From Datura wrightii (taxonomy: Eukaryota; Streptophyta; Magnoliopsida; Solanales; Solanaceae), in the NCBI GenBank assembly GCA_035772735.1, contig JASDFA010000010.1, forward strand, positions 157,234,501 through 157,298,500: a stretch of 64,000 bases of DNA, in the 5' to 3' direction. The notes beneath the pieces were generated by a model. That model saw only the letters and a list, made by a program, of their open reading frames with translations. It did not search any database and was not told the origin of the DNA. The translations under genes were made by a program, and so were the position numbers. Numbering within the stretch: the stretch's first letter is position 1; each line of letters starts with the position of its first letter. This document shows, in pieces, positions 22,903-34,488 of this stretch.

Positions 22903-25610
22903 TGTCACACCCCACCTTAGGGGGTATGACTGGCACCTGGTGCCCTACTAAGCCCTGACCTGCTGAACTGTTAAGCCTGGACGCACCTGGCGCCTGGCTG
23001 ACTCTAACTCAAATTTCTGGAAACAAAGGGCTATATAGCGGTTGTAAATACAGCCCCCGGCCCATTGGCCTATAGCCTTCTGTACCTGTATTACAGCTGA
23101 CCAGAAACAAGGTAATTCAGGGGAACCTATGCGGGCCGACAAGGCCACCATGTTGTCTAGTTATCTGCAACTCAAGCATAACATACTGAAAAGCTACGTG
23201 ACCGACAAGGTCACCACTACTGGTAAACTATGGCCCCACACGGCCACTACCAAAGAACGAAGTAGTAAAGGCAACTATACAACTGCACGGCCCCACACGA
23301 CCGGCTCATCTGACCACAGGGAATATATACAGACTGCAAGCCTCTAAGAAGGATAATAGAAATGATCGGGACAGGGCCCCGACCTACCCGTATTGTACAA
23401 CAAAAGGAACTGAACTACACCTCTAGAAATTCAGTCTCCGGATGACAGGAGCTGAATATTCGACCGCTGATGGGGATCACGTGGTATCGCCTGCGCGTCT
23501 ATGGGTACCTGCAGGCAAGTAATGCAGCGCCCCACTGGGCGTCAGTACCGCTGGTACTGAGTATGTAAAGCAAACTGAATACAGCTGAATACAAGTAATA
23601 TAACTAAAAATTCTAAATAGTATGAGATAACTGAATATGTAAGAACTGAAGGGATATATGAAATCAATAACATAACTGTCAAAACTGAAATAAGAAGGAG
23701 TAGATAACTGTCTGATGGTGTAGATCGTACCTGTTCTTAATCATACTGAAGGGAGTAGGAATCATACCTGGAGATGTATCATTCTACTACTAATCTGCTC
23801 GTATCTACTGTAATATAGCATAACATACATAACATAACATGGCATACACAACCTTACCCGGCCCCCATAAGCCGGGAGGTACAATCAACATAGAATCTAT
23901 ACCCCTACCCCGGTCAACCCATCTCCTATACTGGCTGTAAGCATCCTGCCGGTCCCATGGGTATGCACTTGGGCTCGCTGAGCCCCTGACTATAACTGCA
24001 TCTGAGTCCGGAGGACTCCTGAATCTGCACCCGGGCGTATCCGCTCGACTGGGGTGTGTAAGGGCCGATCAAGGCACAAGTATGGGAAAAAACTGGCATC
24101 CCATCTTCGTCCCCTGGCGGGACGGCATGCCACTCCGTAGAGTGACGTATCCTCTTCCTCTGGTGGACGAGTCGACACAGCCATTAACCCTGGGCGGTCA
24201 TGGATGCTAGGTGATCCAACCCCAAACAATACAATGGTCTCAACTGGTAATACTATCTGAGTATCTCGCATGCAGAGGCTAATAGGGGTAAAGTATCATA
24301 TATATTACATGCTGGGCTAATGATAGTAATCTGTACGTATTTAATACGTGTTGAGGCAGGTAAAGATATATAAATATGAATATAGTCTCCTGCCTGGGCT
24401 GTACTGAGCAAATGCTATATAAGATAATGTTTCTGCTGAAAACTCTACTGTTTGCTAAGTTTCTGTATACCCTATATGCTGGACTAGTGATAGAAATATG
24501 TACACACTTGATACATGCTGAGGCTGGTATATACATGTACGAATATAGTCTTTCTGCTGAACTATGCTATATACTAATTTTCTATAGTAACATGATTTAC
24601 TATTCCTGACATGCTTTCTGAACTTCATTTTAGTCTGCTATTCTATTTCTGAAGTGCTTTACGGGTATTGCATTACTGTACAGGGTTTCAACTGAATACA
24701 ACCATATCTCAACATGGCATATCACAATACATACTGAGTATACTGGGCAATCTCTAACACTTGCGTTAAAATCTATATCAACATTCATAATAGCGCAATA
24801 CTCGACTTCTGAACATTCTACTGGTCCGTAATTTATTACGCTATACTGATATTACTTAACTTGCCGAAGGAAACTAACTTTACATACCTTATCTTCGACT
24901 ATTCGTCCGTCGGACGAGGCTCGACCGGTACTTCAATAATTTTCTCTCAACTGCATTCATAAATACGCCAATCAATACTAAATACAACATTATTGTAAAG
25001 AGCGACGTTACTTTCGATTTAATTTATAGCCTAAACTTAGGCTTATCGAAAGACGATCAAAAACTCGCTATTTTCCAGCGGCCCAGAAGGGAGAATTATT
25101 TACTTCTCAGCTAGGAACACATAGACATTAATTTAGAGCAATTCTACTTACTTTAGTTCGGCGGCTCGCCGATTCGTCGGCCGTATTTCGCAAAACTAAC
25201 TCCGTAGAAATGCTCTCTGCTGATAAATACCTTGGTATCTAGGATTAATTTGGGTTTGGGCAGCGTTTGGCAGCGTAATCGGACGAAAATATTTAATTTT
25301 CCTTCGTTTCTCTCTTTTCACAGCGTGTTCTGGAAATTTTTTCAAGTGTAATCTGATTTGGACTGAAGTGGAGGCTTTATATACTAGGGCCTGGACACGG
25401 GCAACGTGTCACGGAGCCATCGCGGAGGCCTCACCTCCGTGACACGCTGCCATCGCGGAGGGGCTCTGCCTCGGCTCCTCCCGCAATGGTTCGACAGGTT
25501 TCTTGTCCGATCTTTTCCCGGGCCTTTCCCTAGCACGTATGGCTTTCAAATACGCTTAACCAACGTGCGAACAGGTCATCTAAATGCCGGGAATTCTACG
25601 GGGTATAACA
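22903..25610 (-). repeat. Gypsy 3' LTR (left)
   Basis: 2708 bp, TGTCACACCCC to GGTATAACA. In minus orientation a TATA-like TATATAAAG sits at 25383-25375, only about 230 bp from the LTR 5' edge. A 12-bp inverted repeat (25405-25416 with 25435-25446) lies upstream of it. The short ORFs within are not recognisable proteins and also occur in the other LTR. Confidence 0.92.
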
Positions 25611-25625
25611 TTCTCCCCCCCTTAG
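25611..25625 (-). other. Gypsy polypurine tract
   Basis: The minus strand reads AAGGGGGGGAGAA immediately before the 3' LTR, the usual place for priming of plus-strand DNA. Confidence 0.85.
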
Positions 25626-25879
25626 GAACATTCGTCCCCGAATGTATACTGCTGTCTAGAGAGCTGTTCACTCTAGTTTCTGGAAAAATTTTGGCAGAGT
25701 TTCCCCTATAATATGGACTATCGCAATGACCTGAAACGAAGAAAAAGTCCAACACAGGCACTGCACACAATATTCTACAACCCACTGGACAACTAAATAT
25801 CACTTCTTTCTTTATCATTTACAACATACATACCATAAAGTACTATGTAAATAATGATACGGACATACCTGTCGTCTGA

Positions 25880-28800
25880 CTAGGCCTGAAATAAGTGAGG
25901 GTATCTGGTTTTCATATCTTCTTCAGCCTCCCACGTCATTTCTTCCCGATTTCTATTACGCCACAATACCTTGACAGATGCAACATCTTTAGTTCTCAAC
26001 CTGCGAATCTGTCTGTCTGAGATAGCTACGGGAACCTCTCCATAGGCTAACTCCTCTGTGACCTGTACATCCTGGACTGGAACTACTGTAGAAGGGTCCC
26101 CTACGAACTTTCTTAACATGGAAATGTGGAATACTGGGTGAACCGACGCTAACTCTGGAGGCAAGTTCAACTCGTATGCCACGCGGCCTATTCTTCGCCG
26201 AACCTGATACGGCTCAATGAATCTTGGGCTAAGCTTGCCCTTCTTGCCAAACCTCATTACCCCTTTCATCGGGGACACTTTCAGATATACCCAGTCATTT
26301 ACCGAAAATTCTAGATTTATGCGCCGTCTATCTACATATGACTTCTGACGGCTCTGAGCGGTCAGTAAACGTTCTCGGATAAGCTTTATCTTTTCCACGG
26401 ACTGTCGAACAATGTCTGGGCCAATTAATGCTGATTCTCCTATTTCAAACCAGCCCACTAACGATCTACATTTTCGCCCGTACAATGCCTCGAAAGGCGC
26501 CATCTGAATAGTTGAATGGTAGCTGTTATTATAAGTAAATTCAATTAACGAAAGATGTTCATCCCAGCTACCCCCAAAATCTAACACACACGCTCGTAGC
26601 ATATCTTCGAGCGTCTAGATAGTACGTTCAGCCTGCCCATCTGTTTGAGGATGGAATGTTGTGCTCAAATTAATCTGTGTTCCCAAACCTTTCTGAAACG
26701 ATTGCCAGAATCTAGCTGTAAACTGTGCTCCCCTGTCTGAAATAATAGATACCGACACTCCATGTAATCTAGCTATTTCTCTGATATATAATCCGGCATA
26801 GTCCTCAGCTGAGAAGGTAGCCCTTACTGGCAGAAAATGAGCTGATTTTGTCAGCCTGTCAACTATTACCCAAATGGAATCATTTCTGCGTCTAGTACGG
26901 GGTAACCCTGTTACAAAATACATGTTTATTACTTCCCATTTCCACATAGGTATTATTATCTCCTGAGTCAAACCGCCCGGTTTCTGGTGCTCTGCTTTCA
27001 CCTGCTGACAATTAGCACACCTAGATACAAATTCAGCTATCTCAGTTTTCATACCTGGCCACCAGTAGATGTCTCTGATGTCGTGGTACATTTTCGTCGC
27101 CCCTGGGTGAAGGGAATAGCGAGCGTAGTGTACCTCATGCATGATCTGCCCACGAAGTCCTGCGACATTCGGGACACAAAGGCGGCCCTTACAATGTAGC
27201 ACACCATCCTCGGTTATCTGAAAATCTGGCTCCTTACCTTTCTGAACTCTATCTCTGAGCTGGACTAAATCGGGATCCTCATACTGCCGTTCTTTTACCT
27301 CTGTAACTAACGATGACACTGCAGAATTCTGAATTACTGGTCCATTATATTCTGTTTCTATTACTCGAACGGCTAGGCCAACTAACTGATGAATTTCTTT
27401 AGCTAATTTCTGTTTCTCAGGTCGCAAATACGCCAAACTCCCCATTGACTTACGGCTCAGGGCATCTGCTACAACATTAGCTTTTCCGGGGTGGTATAGA
27501 ATATTCACATCATAGTCTTTCAACAACTCTAACCAGCGGCGTTGCCGCAGATTCAACTCCCTCTGGGTGAAAATGTACTGTAAGCTCTTATGATCTGTAT
27601 AAATGTCAACATGGACGCCGTACAGATAATGCCTCCACATCTTCAAGGCATGAATTACTGCGGCCAATTCCAGGTCATGGGTAGGGCAATTCTTTTCGTG
27701 TTTTCTCAGCTGTCTAGAGGCATATGCAATTACTCTACCATGCTGCATCAACACACAACCCAATCCGACACCTAACGCGTCGCAATAGACTGAATAACCT
27801 TCTGTGCCTTCCGGCAGTGCTAGTACTGGGGCGGAGGTTAATCTGTCTTTCAGTTCCTGAAAACTCTGCTCGCATGCCTCCGTCCACTGAAACTTTGCTG
27901 CTTTCTGTGTCAATTTCGTTAAAGGTGCTGCAATGGTTGAGAATCCCTCAACGAATCTCCGATAATACCCTGCTAACCCCAGAAAACTACGAACTTCAGT
28001 CGGGGTGGTAGGCCTAGGCCATGACTTAACTGCTTCTATCTTCTGCTTATCTACCTGTATACCAGCGTCTGAGATAATATGCCCTAAAAAGGCCACTGAG
28101 TTAAGCCAGAATTCACACTTCGAAAACTTAGCATACAACTGGCGGTCCCTGAGAATCTGGAGCACTGTTCGCAAATGAGTCCGGTGATCTGCTTCAGAGC
28201 GAGAATACACCAGAATGTCATCAATGAATACTATCACGAACAAGTCCAGGAAAGGTCTGAAAATACTGTTCATCAGGTCCATAAAAACTGCTGGGGCGTT
28301 CGTTAGCCCGAAGGACATAACCAGAAATTCAAAATGCCCATATTGGGTCCTGAATGCTGTCTTAGGAATATCTCTTTCACGTACTCGGACCTGGTGGTAT
28401 CCGGACCGCAAGTCAATCTTAGAAAAGTATCTGGCTCCCTGCAACTGATCAAATAAGTCATCAATTCTGGGGAGCGGATACTTGTTCTTTACTGTAACTT
28501 TATTTAGCTGCCGATAATCTATGCACATTCGGAGTGAGCCATCTTTCTTTCTCACAAACAAGACTGGCGCACCCCATGGGGAAGTACTCGGCCTGATAAA
28601 ACCTTTATCTAACAAGTCTTTCAACTGCTCCTTTAATTCTCTGAGTTCTGCAGGAGCCATACGATAAGGAGGTATTGATATTGGCTGAGTGCCTGGTAGC
28701 AAGTCAATAGCAAAGTCTATTTCCCTTTCTGGGGGAATACCAGGTAGCTCATCAGGAAATACATCTGGGAATTCATTTACCACTGGGACAGACTGGAGTG

Positions 28801-30664
28801 TCGGAGATTCTGCTTGGACATCCTGAACTCTGACAAGATGGTAAATACACCCCTTAGATATCAACTTCCTCGCCCGAAGGTAGGAAATAAACCTACCTTT
28901 TGGCGTCGCGGTGCTGCCCTTCCACTCCCGTACTGCTTCCCCCGGGAAGTGGAATCGGACCGTTTTGGTCCAACATTCAACATTGGCAAAGCATGGCACT
29001 AACCAGTCCATACCCATTATGGCATCGAAGTCTATCATTTCTAACTCGACCAGATCTACTGTGGTCTGACGGTCAAAAACCTCTACTGTACACCCGCGAT
29101 AAATTCTACTAGCTGTGATAGAGTCACCGACGGGCGTAGATACTAAGAAGGGCTGCTGTAATGATTCTGGTACAATACTAAACTTCCGTGCCACAAATGG
29201 AGTAATATAGGACAAAGTAGACCCTGGATCAATTAGCACATAAGCAGGGTGTGAGCAGATAGTTAACATACCTGTCACAACATCAGGCGATGCCTCTGAA
29301 TCTCGCCTCCCCGGTAAAGCATATGTGAGTCTTGGACCCGCACCTCTACTGGAGGCCCCTGATCCGCCTCGACCCCTGCCTGCTGAAACTGAGGGCCTAC
29401 GCCCAGTCGAAGATGCTGTAGCTCGTGATCCTGTTGATGCCCTATCCTGTCTATCCCGGTCCTCTCGACCCCTGGCTGGGCAATCTTTCATCAAATGGCC
29501 TTCTTGGCCACAAATATAACATGCGGTGGAACCATATCTGCATGCTCCAGAATGGCGTCGATTGCATATAGGGCAAAGTGGTAGGGTATACCTGCTCTGA
29601 TCTGCCCTCCTCTGTGATGGTGAATCTGCCATCTTCGAGCCTCTACCAGTCCCTGACTGCCCCCTACGCCTGGATCTACCCCCCTGTGACTGTGGCGGAG
29701 GCGAGGGCCTGGGCGGCCTGTCTGACATTCGGGGCCTGGGTCCTCCCCGGGCCTCTCCCTGTAATTCAACTGGCCTGTCCCGGCGACGTTGTTCCTGATT
29801 AACCCTTCTGACCTCTCGTTGCCGCTGCCTGATGCCCTCAATATTCTGAGCAAATGCCTGAACGCGAGCAATATCCATGTCCTCTCGCAGTGTGGCTGTA
29901 GTGCAAATCTCAACATATTCTGGATTCAGGCCCGTAATGAAGCGATGCACTCTGGATACCATGGTATCAACGAAAGCCGGTGCATATCGGGCTAAAAAAT
30001 CAAACTGCAAGGAATATTCCCGAACACTCATGGCCCCCTGTTCTAGATGTAGGAACTGGTCTACCCGGGCCTGTCGAATCTCCCGAGGCAGATAATGATC
30101 CAGAAAGGCTCTTGAAAAGCTGGACCAGGTGGGAGGGGAAACATCTCTCCCTCGGGACCTTTCCCAGCTTTCGTACCATAACACCGCAATATCCCGTAAC
30201 CGGAATGCGGCCAACTCAACTGACTCGGTAGACGTGGCATGCATAACCCTGAAGATTCTCTGCATCTGATCCAGAAAATCTTAGGGGTCCTCTGTTCGGT
30301 CCGTACCTGTGAACTGTGGGGGATTCAGGGCTAAGAACTCTCGGACCTTCGAACTACCGGGCCCTCCTAATGTTTCTGCAACTATAGATGGCATTGGCTG
30401 ACGCTGAGCAGCCATCATCTGTACTAACAAAACTACAGCACTCCTAACCTCCTGATCAGAAGGAGTCAATATAGGGGCTGCTGAAGGTAATGTCGCCCCA
30501 AGTGACTCCTGACGTGGTGGAGACTGCTGAGGAGGCTGAGATGAAGCCTCTGTAGGGCCCTCTGATCGGGCTGTCTCCAAGTGAGGGGGAGGCATTCTGC
30601 TAGTGCCTTCTCCTGCTGCAATGTCTAAGTTCCGACCGGTAATAGGATGACGCTGGTCTGACAT
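25880..30664 (-). pseudogene. Gypsy gag-pol polyprotein with two premature stops
   Basis: One continuous frame of 1595 codons, read right to left, interrupted by TAA at 30283-30281 and TAG at 26614-26612. Gag begins MSDQRHPITGR; the gag core follows the first stop (MQRIFRVMHATS onward). A CCHC zinc knuckle, CYICGQEGHLMKDC, lies near 29524-29480; a protease box LIDPGSTLSYI near 29235; reverse transcriptase with FIDDILVYS near 28220; RNase H around YSVYCDALGVGLGCVLMQ. The integrase zinc region ends CANCQQVKAEHQKPGG. In the integrase core the first catalytic Asp is replaced by Tyr (MYF, codon 26920-26918), while SDRG and the Glu of QAER remain. The C-terminal part (KVLWRNRN, WEAEEDM) matches the chromodomain-type tail of Tekay elements. 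The copy cannot make an intact polyprotein without suppression. Confidence 0.92.
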
Positions 30665-30878
30665 TATCTATAACCAAAGAATATGGTAAGATTTTTGGAA
30701 TTCAACCCTATACTGTACAGCTCTATAGCACGACCGAATTAGAATAAAAGGACAACCATCCTATCATGCCTTGCAGCCTCCTACCCATAGTATGTGGTGC
30801 ACAACACATCCATGGACAGGACTCTACTTAGCACGACTTGCAGACTCCCTGGGATACGACCTGCTCTGATACCAAGTT
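30665..30878 (-). other. Gypsy untranslated leader
   Basis: Internal sequence between the primer-binding site and the gag start. A very similar stretch precedes the gag start of the second element (about 61346-61545), showing that the two families share a leader. Confidence 0.7.
30863..30874 (-). other. Gypsy primer-binding site
   Basis: Minus strand TGGTATCAGAGC, complementary to the 3' end of plant initiator Met tRNA. It starts 4 nt inside the 5' LTR. Confidence 0.9.
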
Positions 30879-33586
30879 TGTCACACCCCACCTTGGGGGG
30901 TATGACTGGCACCTGGTGCCCTACTAAGCCCTGACCTGCTGAACTGTTAAGCCTGGACGCACCTGGCGCCTGGCTGGCTCTAACTCAAATTTCTGGAAAC
31001 AAAGGGCTATATAGCGGTTGTAAATACAACCCCCAGCCCATTGACCTATAGCCTTATGTACCTGTATTACAACTGACCAGAAACAAGGTAATTCAGGGGA
31101 ACCTATGCGGGCCGACAAGGCCACCATGTTGTCTAGTTATCTGCAACTCAAGCATAACATACTGAAAAGCTACGTGACCGACAAGGTCACCACTACTGGT
31201 AAACTATGGCCCCACACGGCCACTACCAAAGAACGAAGTAGTAAAGGCAACTATACAACTGCACGGCCCCACACGACCGGCTCATCTGACCACAGGGAAT
31301 ATATACAGACTGCAAGCCTCTAAGAAGGATAATAGAAATGATCGGGACAGGGCCCCGACCTACCCGTATTGTACAACAAAAGGAACTGAACTACACCTCT
31401 AGAAATTCAGTCTCCGAATGACAGGAGCTGAATATTCGACCGCTGATGGGGATCACGTGGTATCGCCTGCGCGTCTATGGGTACCTGCAAGCAAGTAATG
31501 CAGCGCCCCACTGGGCGTCAGTACCGCTGGTACTGAGTATGTAAAGCAAACTGAATACAGCTGAATACAAGTAATATAACTAAAAATTCTGAATAGTATG
31601 AGATAACTGAATCTGTAAGAACTGAAGGGATATCTGAAATCAATAACATAACTGTCAAAACTGAAATAAGAAGGAGTAGATAACTGTCTGATGGTGTAGA
31701 TCGTACCTGTTCTTAATCATACTGAAGGGAGTAGGAATCATACCTGGAGACGTATCATTCTACTACTAATCTGCTCGTATCTACTGTAATATAGCATAAC
31801 ATACATAACATAACATGGCATACACAACCTTACCCGGCCCCCATAAGCCGGGAGGTACAATCAACACAGAATCTATACCCCTACCCCGGTCAACCCATCT
31901 CCTATACTGGCTGTAAGCATCCTGCCGGTCCCATGGGTATGCACTTGGGCTCGCTGAGCCCCTGACTATAACTGCATCTGAGTCCGGAGGACTCCTGAAT
32001 CTGCACCCGGGCGTATCCGCTCGACTGGGGTGTGTAAGGGCCGATCAAGGCACAAGTATGGGGAAAAACTGGCATCCCATCTTCGTCCCCTGGCGGGACG
32101 GCATGCCACTCCGTAGAGTGACGTATCCTCGTCCTCTGGTGGACGAGTCGACACAGCCATTAACCCTGGGCGGTCATGGATGCTAGGTGATCCAACCCCA
32201 AACAATACAATGGTCTCAACTGGTAATACTATCTGAGTATCTCGCATGCAGAGGCTAATAGGGGTAAAGTATCATATATATTACATACTGGGCTAATGAT
32301 AGTAATCTGTACGTATTTAATACGTGCTGAGGCAGGTAAAGATATATAAATGTGAATATAGTCTCCTGCCTGGGCTGTACTGAGCAAATGCTATATAAGA
32401 TAATGTTTCTGCTGAAAACTCTACTGTTTGCTAAGTTTCTGTATACCCTATATGCTGGACTAGTGATAGAAATATGTACACACTTGATACATGCTGAGGC
32501 TGGTATATACATGTACGAATATAGTCTTTCTGCTGAACTATGCTATATACTAATTTTCTATAGTAACCTGATTTACTATTCCTGACATGCTTTCTGAACT
32601 TCATTTTAGTCTGCTATTCTATTTCTGAAGTGCTTTACGGGTATTGCATTACTGTACAAGGTTTCAACTGAATACAACCATATCTCAACATGGCATATCA
32701 CAATACATACTGAGTATACTGGGCAATCTCTAACACTTGCGTTAAAATCTATATCAACATTCATAATAGCGCAATACTCGACTTCTGAACATTCTACTGG
32801 TCCGTAATTTATTACGCTATACTGATATTACTTAACTTGCCGAAGGAAACTAACTTTACATACCTTATCTTCGACTATTCGTCCGTCGGACGAGGCTCGG
32901 CCGGTACTTCAACAATTTTCTCTCAACTGCATTCATAAATACGCCAATCAATACTAAATACAACATTATTGTAAAGAGCGACGTTACTTTCGATTTAATT
33001 TATAGCCTAAACTTAGGCTTATCGAAAGACGATCAAAAACTCGCTATTTTCCAGCGGCCCAGAAGGGAGAATTATTTACTTCTCAGCTAGGAACACATAG
33101 ACATTAATTTAGAGCAATTCTACTTACTTTAGTTCGGCGGCTCGCCGATTCGTCGGCCGTATTTCGCAAAACTAACTCCGTAGAAATGCTCTCTGCTGAT
33201 AAATACCTTGGTATCTAGGATTAATTTGGGTTTGGGCAGCGTTTGGCAGCGTAATCGGACGAAAATATTTAATTTTCCTTCGTTTCTCTCTGTTCACAGC
33301 GTGTTCTGGAAATTTTTTCAAGTGTAATCTGATTTGGACTGAAGTGGAGGCTTTATATACTTGGGCCTGGACACGGGCAACGTGTCACAGATCCATCGCG
33401 GAGGCCTCACCTCCGTGACACGCTGCCATCGCGGAGAGGCTCTGCCTCGGCTCCTCCCGCAATGGTTCGACAGGTTTCTTGTCCGATCTTTTTCCGGGCC
33501 TTTCCCTAGCACATATGGCTTTCAAATACGCTTAACCAACGTGCGAACAGGTCATCTAAATGCCGGGAATTCTACGGGGTATAACA
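30879..33586 (-). repeat. Gypsy 5' LTR (right)
   Basis: 2708 bp, same ends as the left copy, with scattered substitutions. The TATA-like box is at 33359-33351. Transcription of the element would start within this LTR and run leftwards. Confidence 0.92.
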
Positions 33587-33591
33587 AATAC

Positions 33592-33728
33592 GAAGATATT
33601 AGATCTTTCCATAATTTATAGTCTCAATTTTTTTCTTCAATATCTTTGAAACTTATAAGTTTTCATTTGAGACTTGCTGCAATAATTTCATTCATTCAGG
33701 TAGTAACACATTAGCTCTTTTGGAGCTC
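33592..33728 (-). other. Copia internal sequence to the right of the gypsy insertion
   Basis: Continues the copia element directly after the AATAC duplication. It is AT-rich and too decayed for confident translation, but lies between the gag fragment and the insertion point. Confidence 0.5.
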
Positions 33729-34166
33729 TCAATTAATTTTGTGTACTACCACATATTCAATCATATCAACATTATTAATTGTCTCTCCATATTGTTTCAA
33801 CTGAGAAACAATTCTAAACATTGCAGAGTTGTACTCATTAACAGACTTATAGTCTTGATTGATCCAATCATATCGCGTCTTTGGGTGGATGACCATCTTC
33901 AGGTGGTCATACATTTCTCTTAGGCTATTCTACAAAACAAGTGGATCCTTAATCGTGAGATATTCAATTTTTAGAATTTTGTCAATATGATGACGCAAGA
34001 ATATGATAGCGTTAGCACGATTTTGGTTTGATGCTTTGTTTCCACTTTTAATAGTGTCTCCAAGACTTGTTGCATCCATATGGATTTCAGGATCCAACAG
34101 CCATGAAGGGTAGTTCTTGTCTTAACTTTGAAGGGCAACGAAATCAGGTTTCGTAAGGTTAGCCAT
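33592..34166 (-). pseudogene. Copia gag fragment
   Basis: A minus-strand start at 34166 begins MANLTKPDFVA. Further on are blocks typical of copia gag (UBN2 family): a part around RHHIDKILKIEYL in another frame, then MYDHLKMVIHPKTRYDW and SVNEYNSAMFRIVSQLKQYG. At least two frameshifts separate the blocks. The fragment ends at the gypsy insertion site. Confidence 0.75.
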
Positions 34167-34352
34167 ATTAAAAGAAAGAGAAAAATAATATCTTGACCTT
34201 CAAATTTTGAGATGGTAGAGTCGTAGAGCAATAATATTAAAAGGGATATCATTTCTGTGGTTAAGTAATACATCTTTTAAAAAAAAATTTAATTTTTCTT
34301 ACCTCAAATCTTTCAAAGTGAGTGCTCAAAGCAGAAACTCGTACTGATAACG

Positions 34353-34488
34353 TGTTATGAAATAATAAAGAAAGAACAAGAATATTGTAAAGAAAGAGAG
34401 AAGGAGAGAAATTCTTATTTCTCTTGATGAAATTCTCTTGGGTGATTAAAGAGATTATTTACCATGAATGAAAAATATATTTATAACA
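34353..34488 (-). repeat. Copia 5' LTR (right), internally deleted
   Basis: 136 bp with the same ends as the left LTR, but about 90 bp of the interior is missing between GAATG and AAAATATATTTATAACA. Just inside it the minus strand reads CGTTATCAGTACGAG, similar to the initiator-Met-tRNA-type primer-binding site often seen in plant copia elements. Confidence 0.8.

Larger units (their letters stand above)
22903..33586 (-). mobile_element. Gypsy (Tekay/Del-like chromovirus) retrotransposon, near-complete
   Basis: Two LTRs of 2708 bp each (22903-25610 and 30879-33586), both TG to CA, flanked by a perfect 5-bp target duplication AATAC (22898-22902 and 33587-33591). The primer-binding site (30863-30874) and polypurine tract (25611-25625) are in the right places for a minus-strand element. 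The single gag-pol frame (30664-25880) is broken by two stop codons. By eye I noted around 30 differences between the LTRs, so the insertion is fairly recent and younger than the copia host. The domain order and the C-terminal region fit the Tekay/Del lineage. Confidence 0.92.
19943..34488 (-). mobile_element. Degenerate Ty1/copia retrotransposon, split by a gypsy insertion
   Basis: Two related LTRs beginning TGTTAT and ending ATAACA bound the element (19943-20169 and 34353-34488). Flanks are GGTTA on the left (19938-19942) and GATTA on the right (34489-34493), a 5-bp target duplication with one mismatch. Coding runs on the minus strand: gag near the right LTR, pol to the left. A gypsy element of 10.7 kb sits between the gag and pol parts at 22903-33586. 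Stops and frameshifts in gag and pol show that it is inactive. Confidence 0.85.

Noticed and set aside
23990..24536. Matching minus-strand ORFs in both gypsy LTRs (93 and 85 codons)
   Set aside because: They occur twice only because the LTRs are duplicated. No recognisable protein, start context or conservation signal.
27724..28011. Plus-strand ORFs over the gypsy pol region
   Set aside because: Shadows of the long minus-strand gag-pol frame.
30281..30283. Stop codon as programmed gag/pol readthrough site
   Set aside because: It lies inside gag, before the gag core domain, not at the gag-pol border, and the same kind of stop occurs later inside integrase. Random decay is the simpler reading.
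22903..33586. Endogenous virus with an envelope gene
   Set aside because: No third ORF lies between pol and the 3' LTR; the element is an ordinary LTR retrotransposon.
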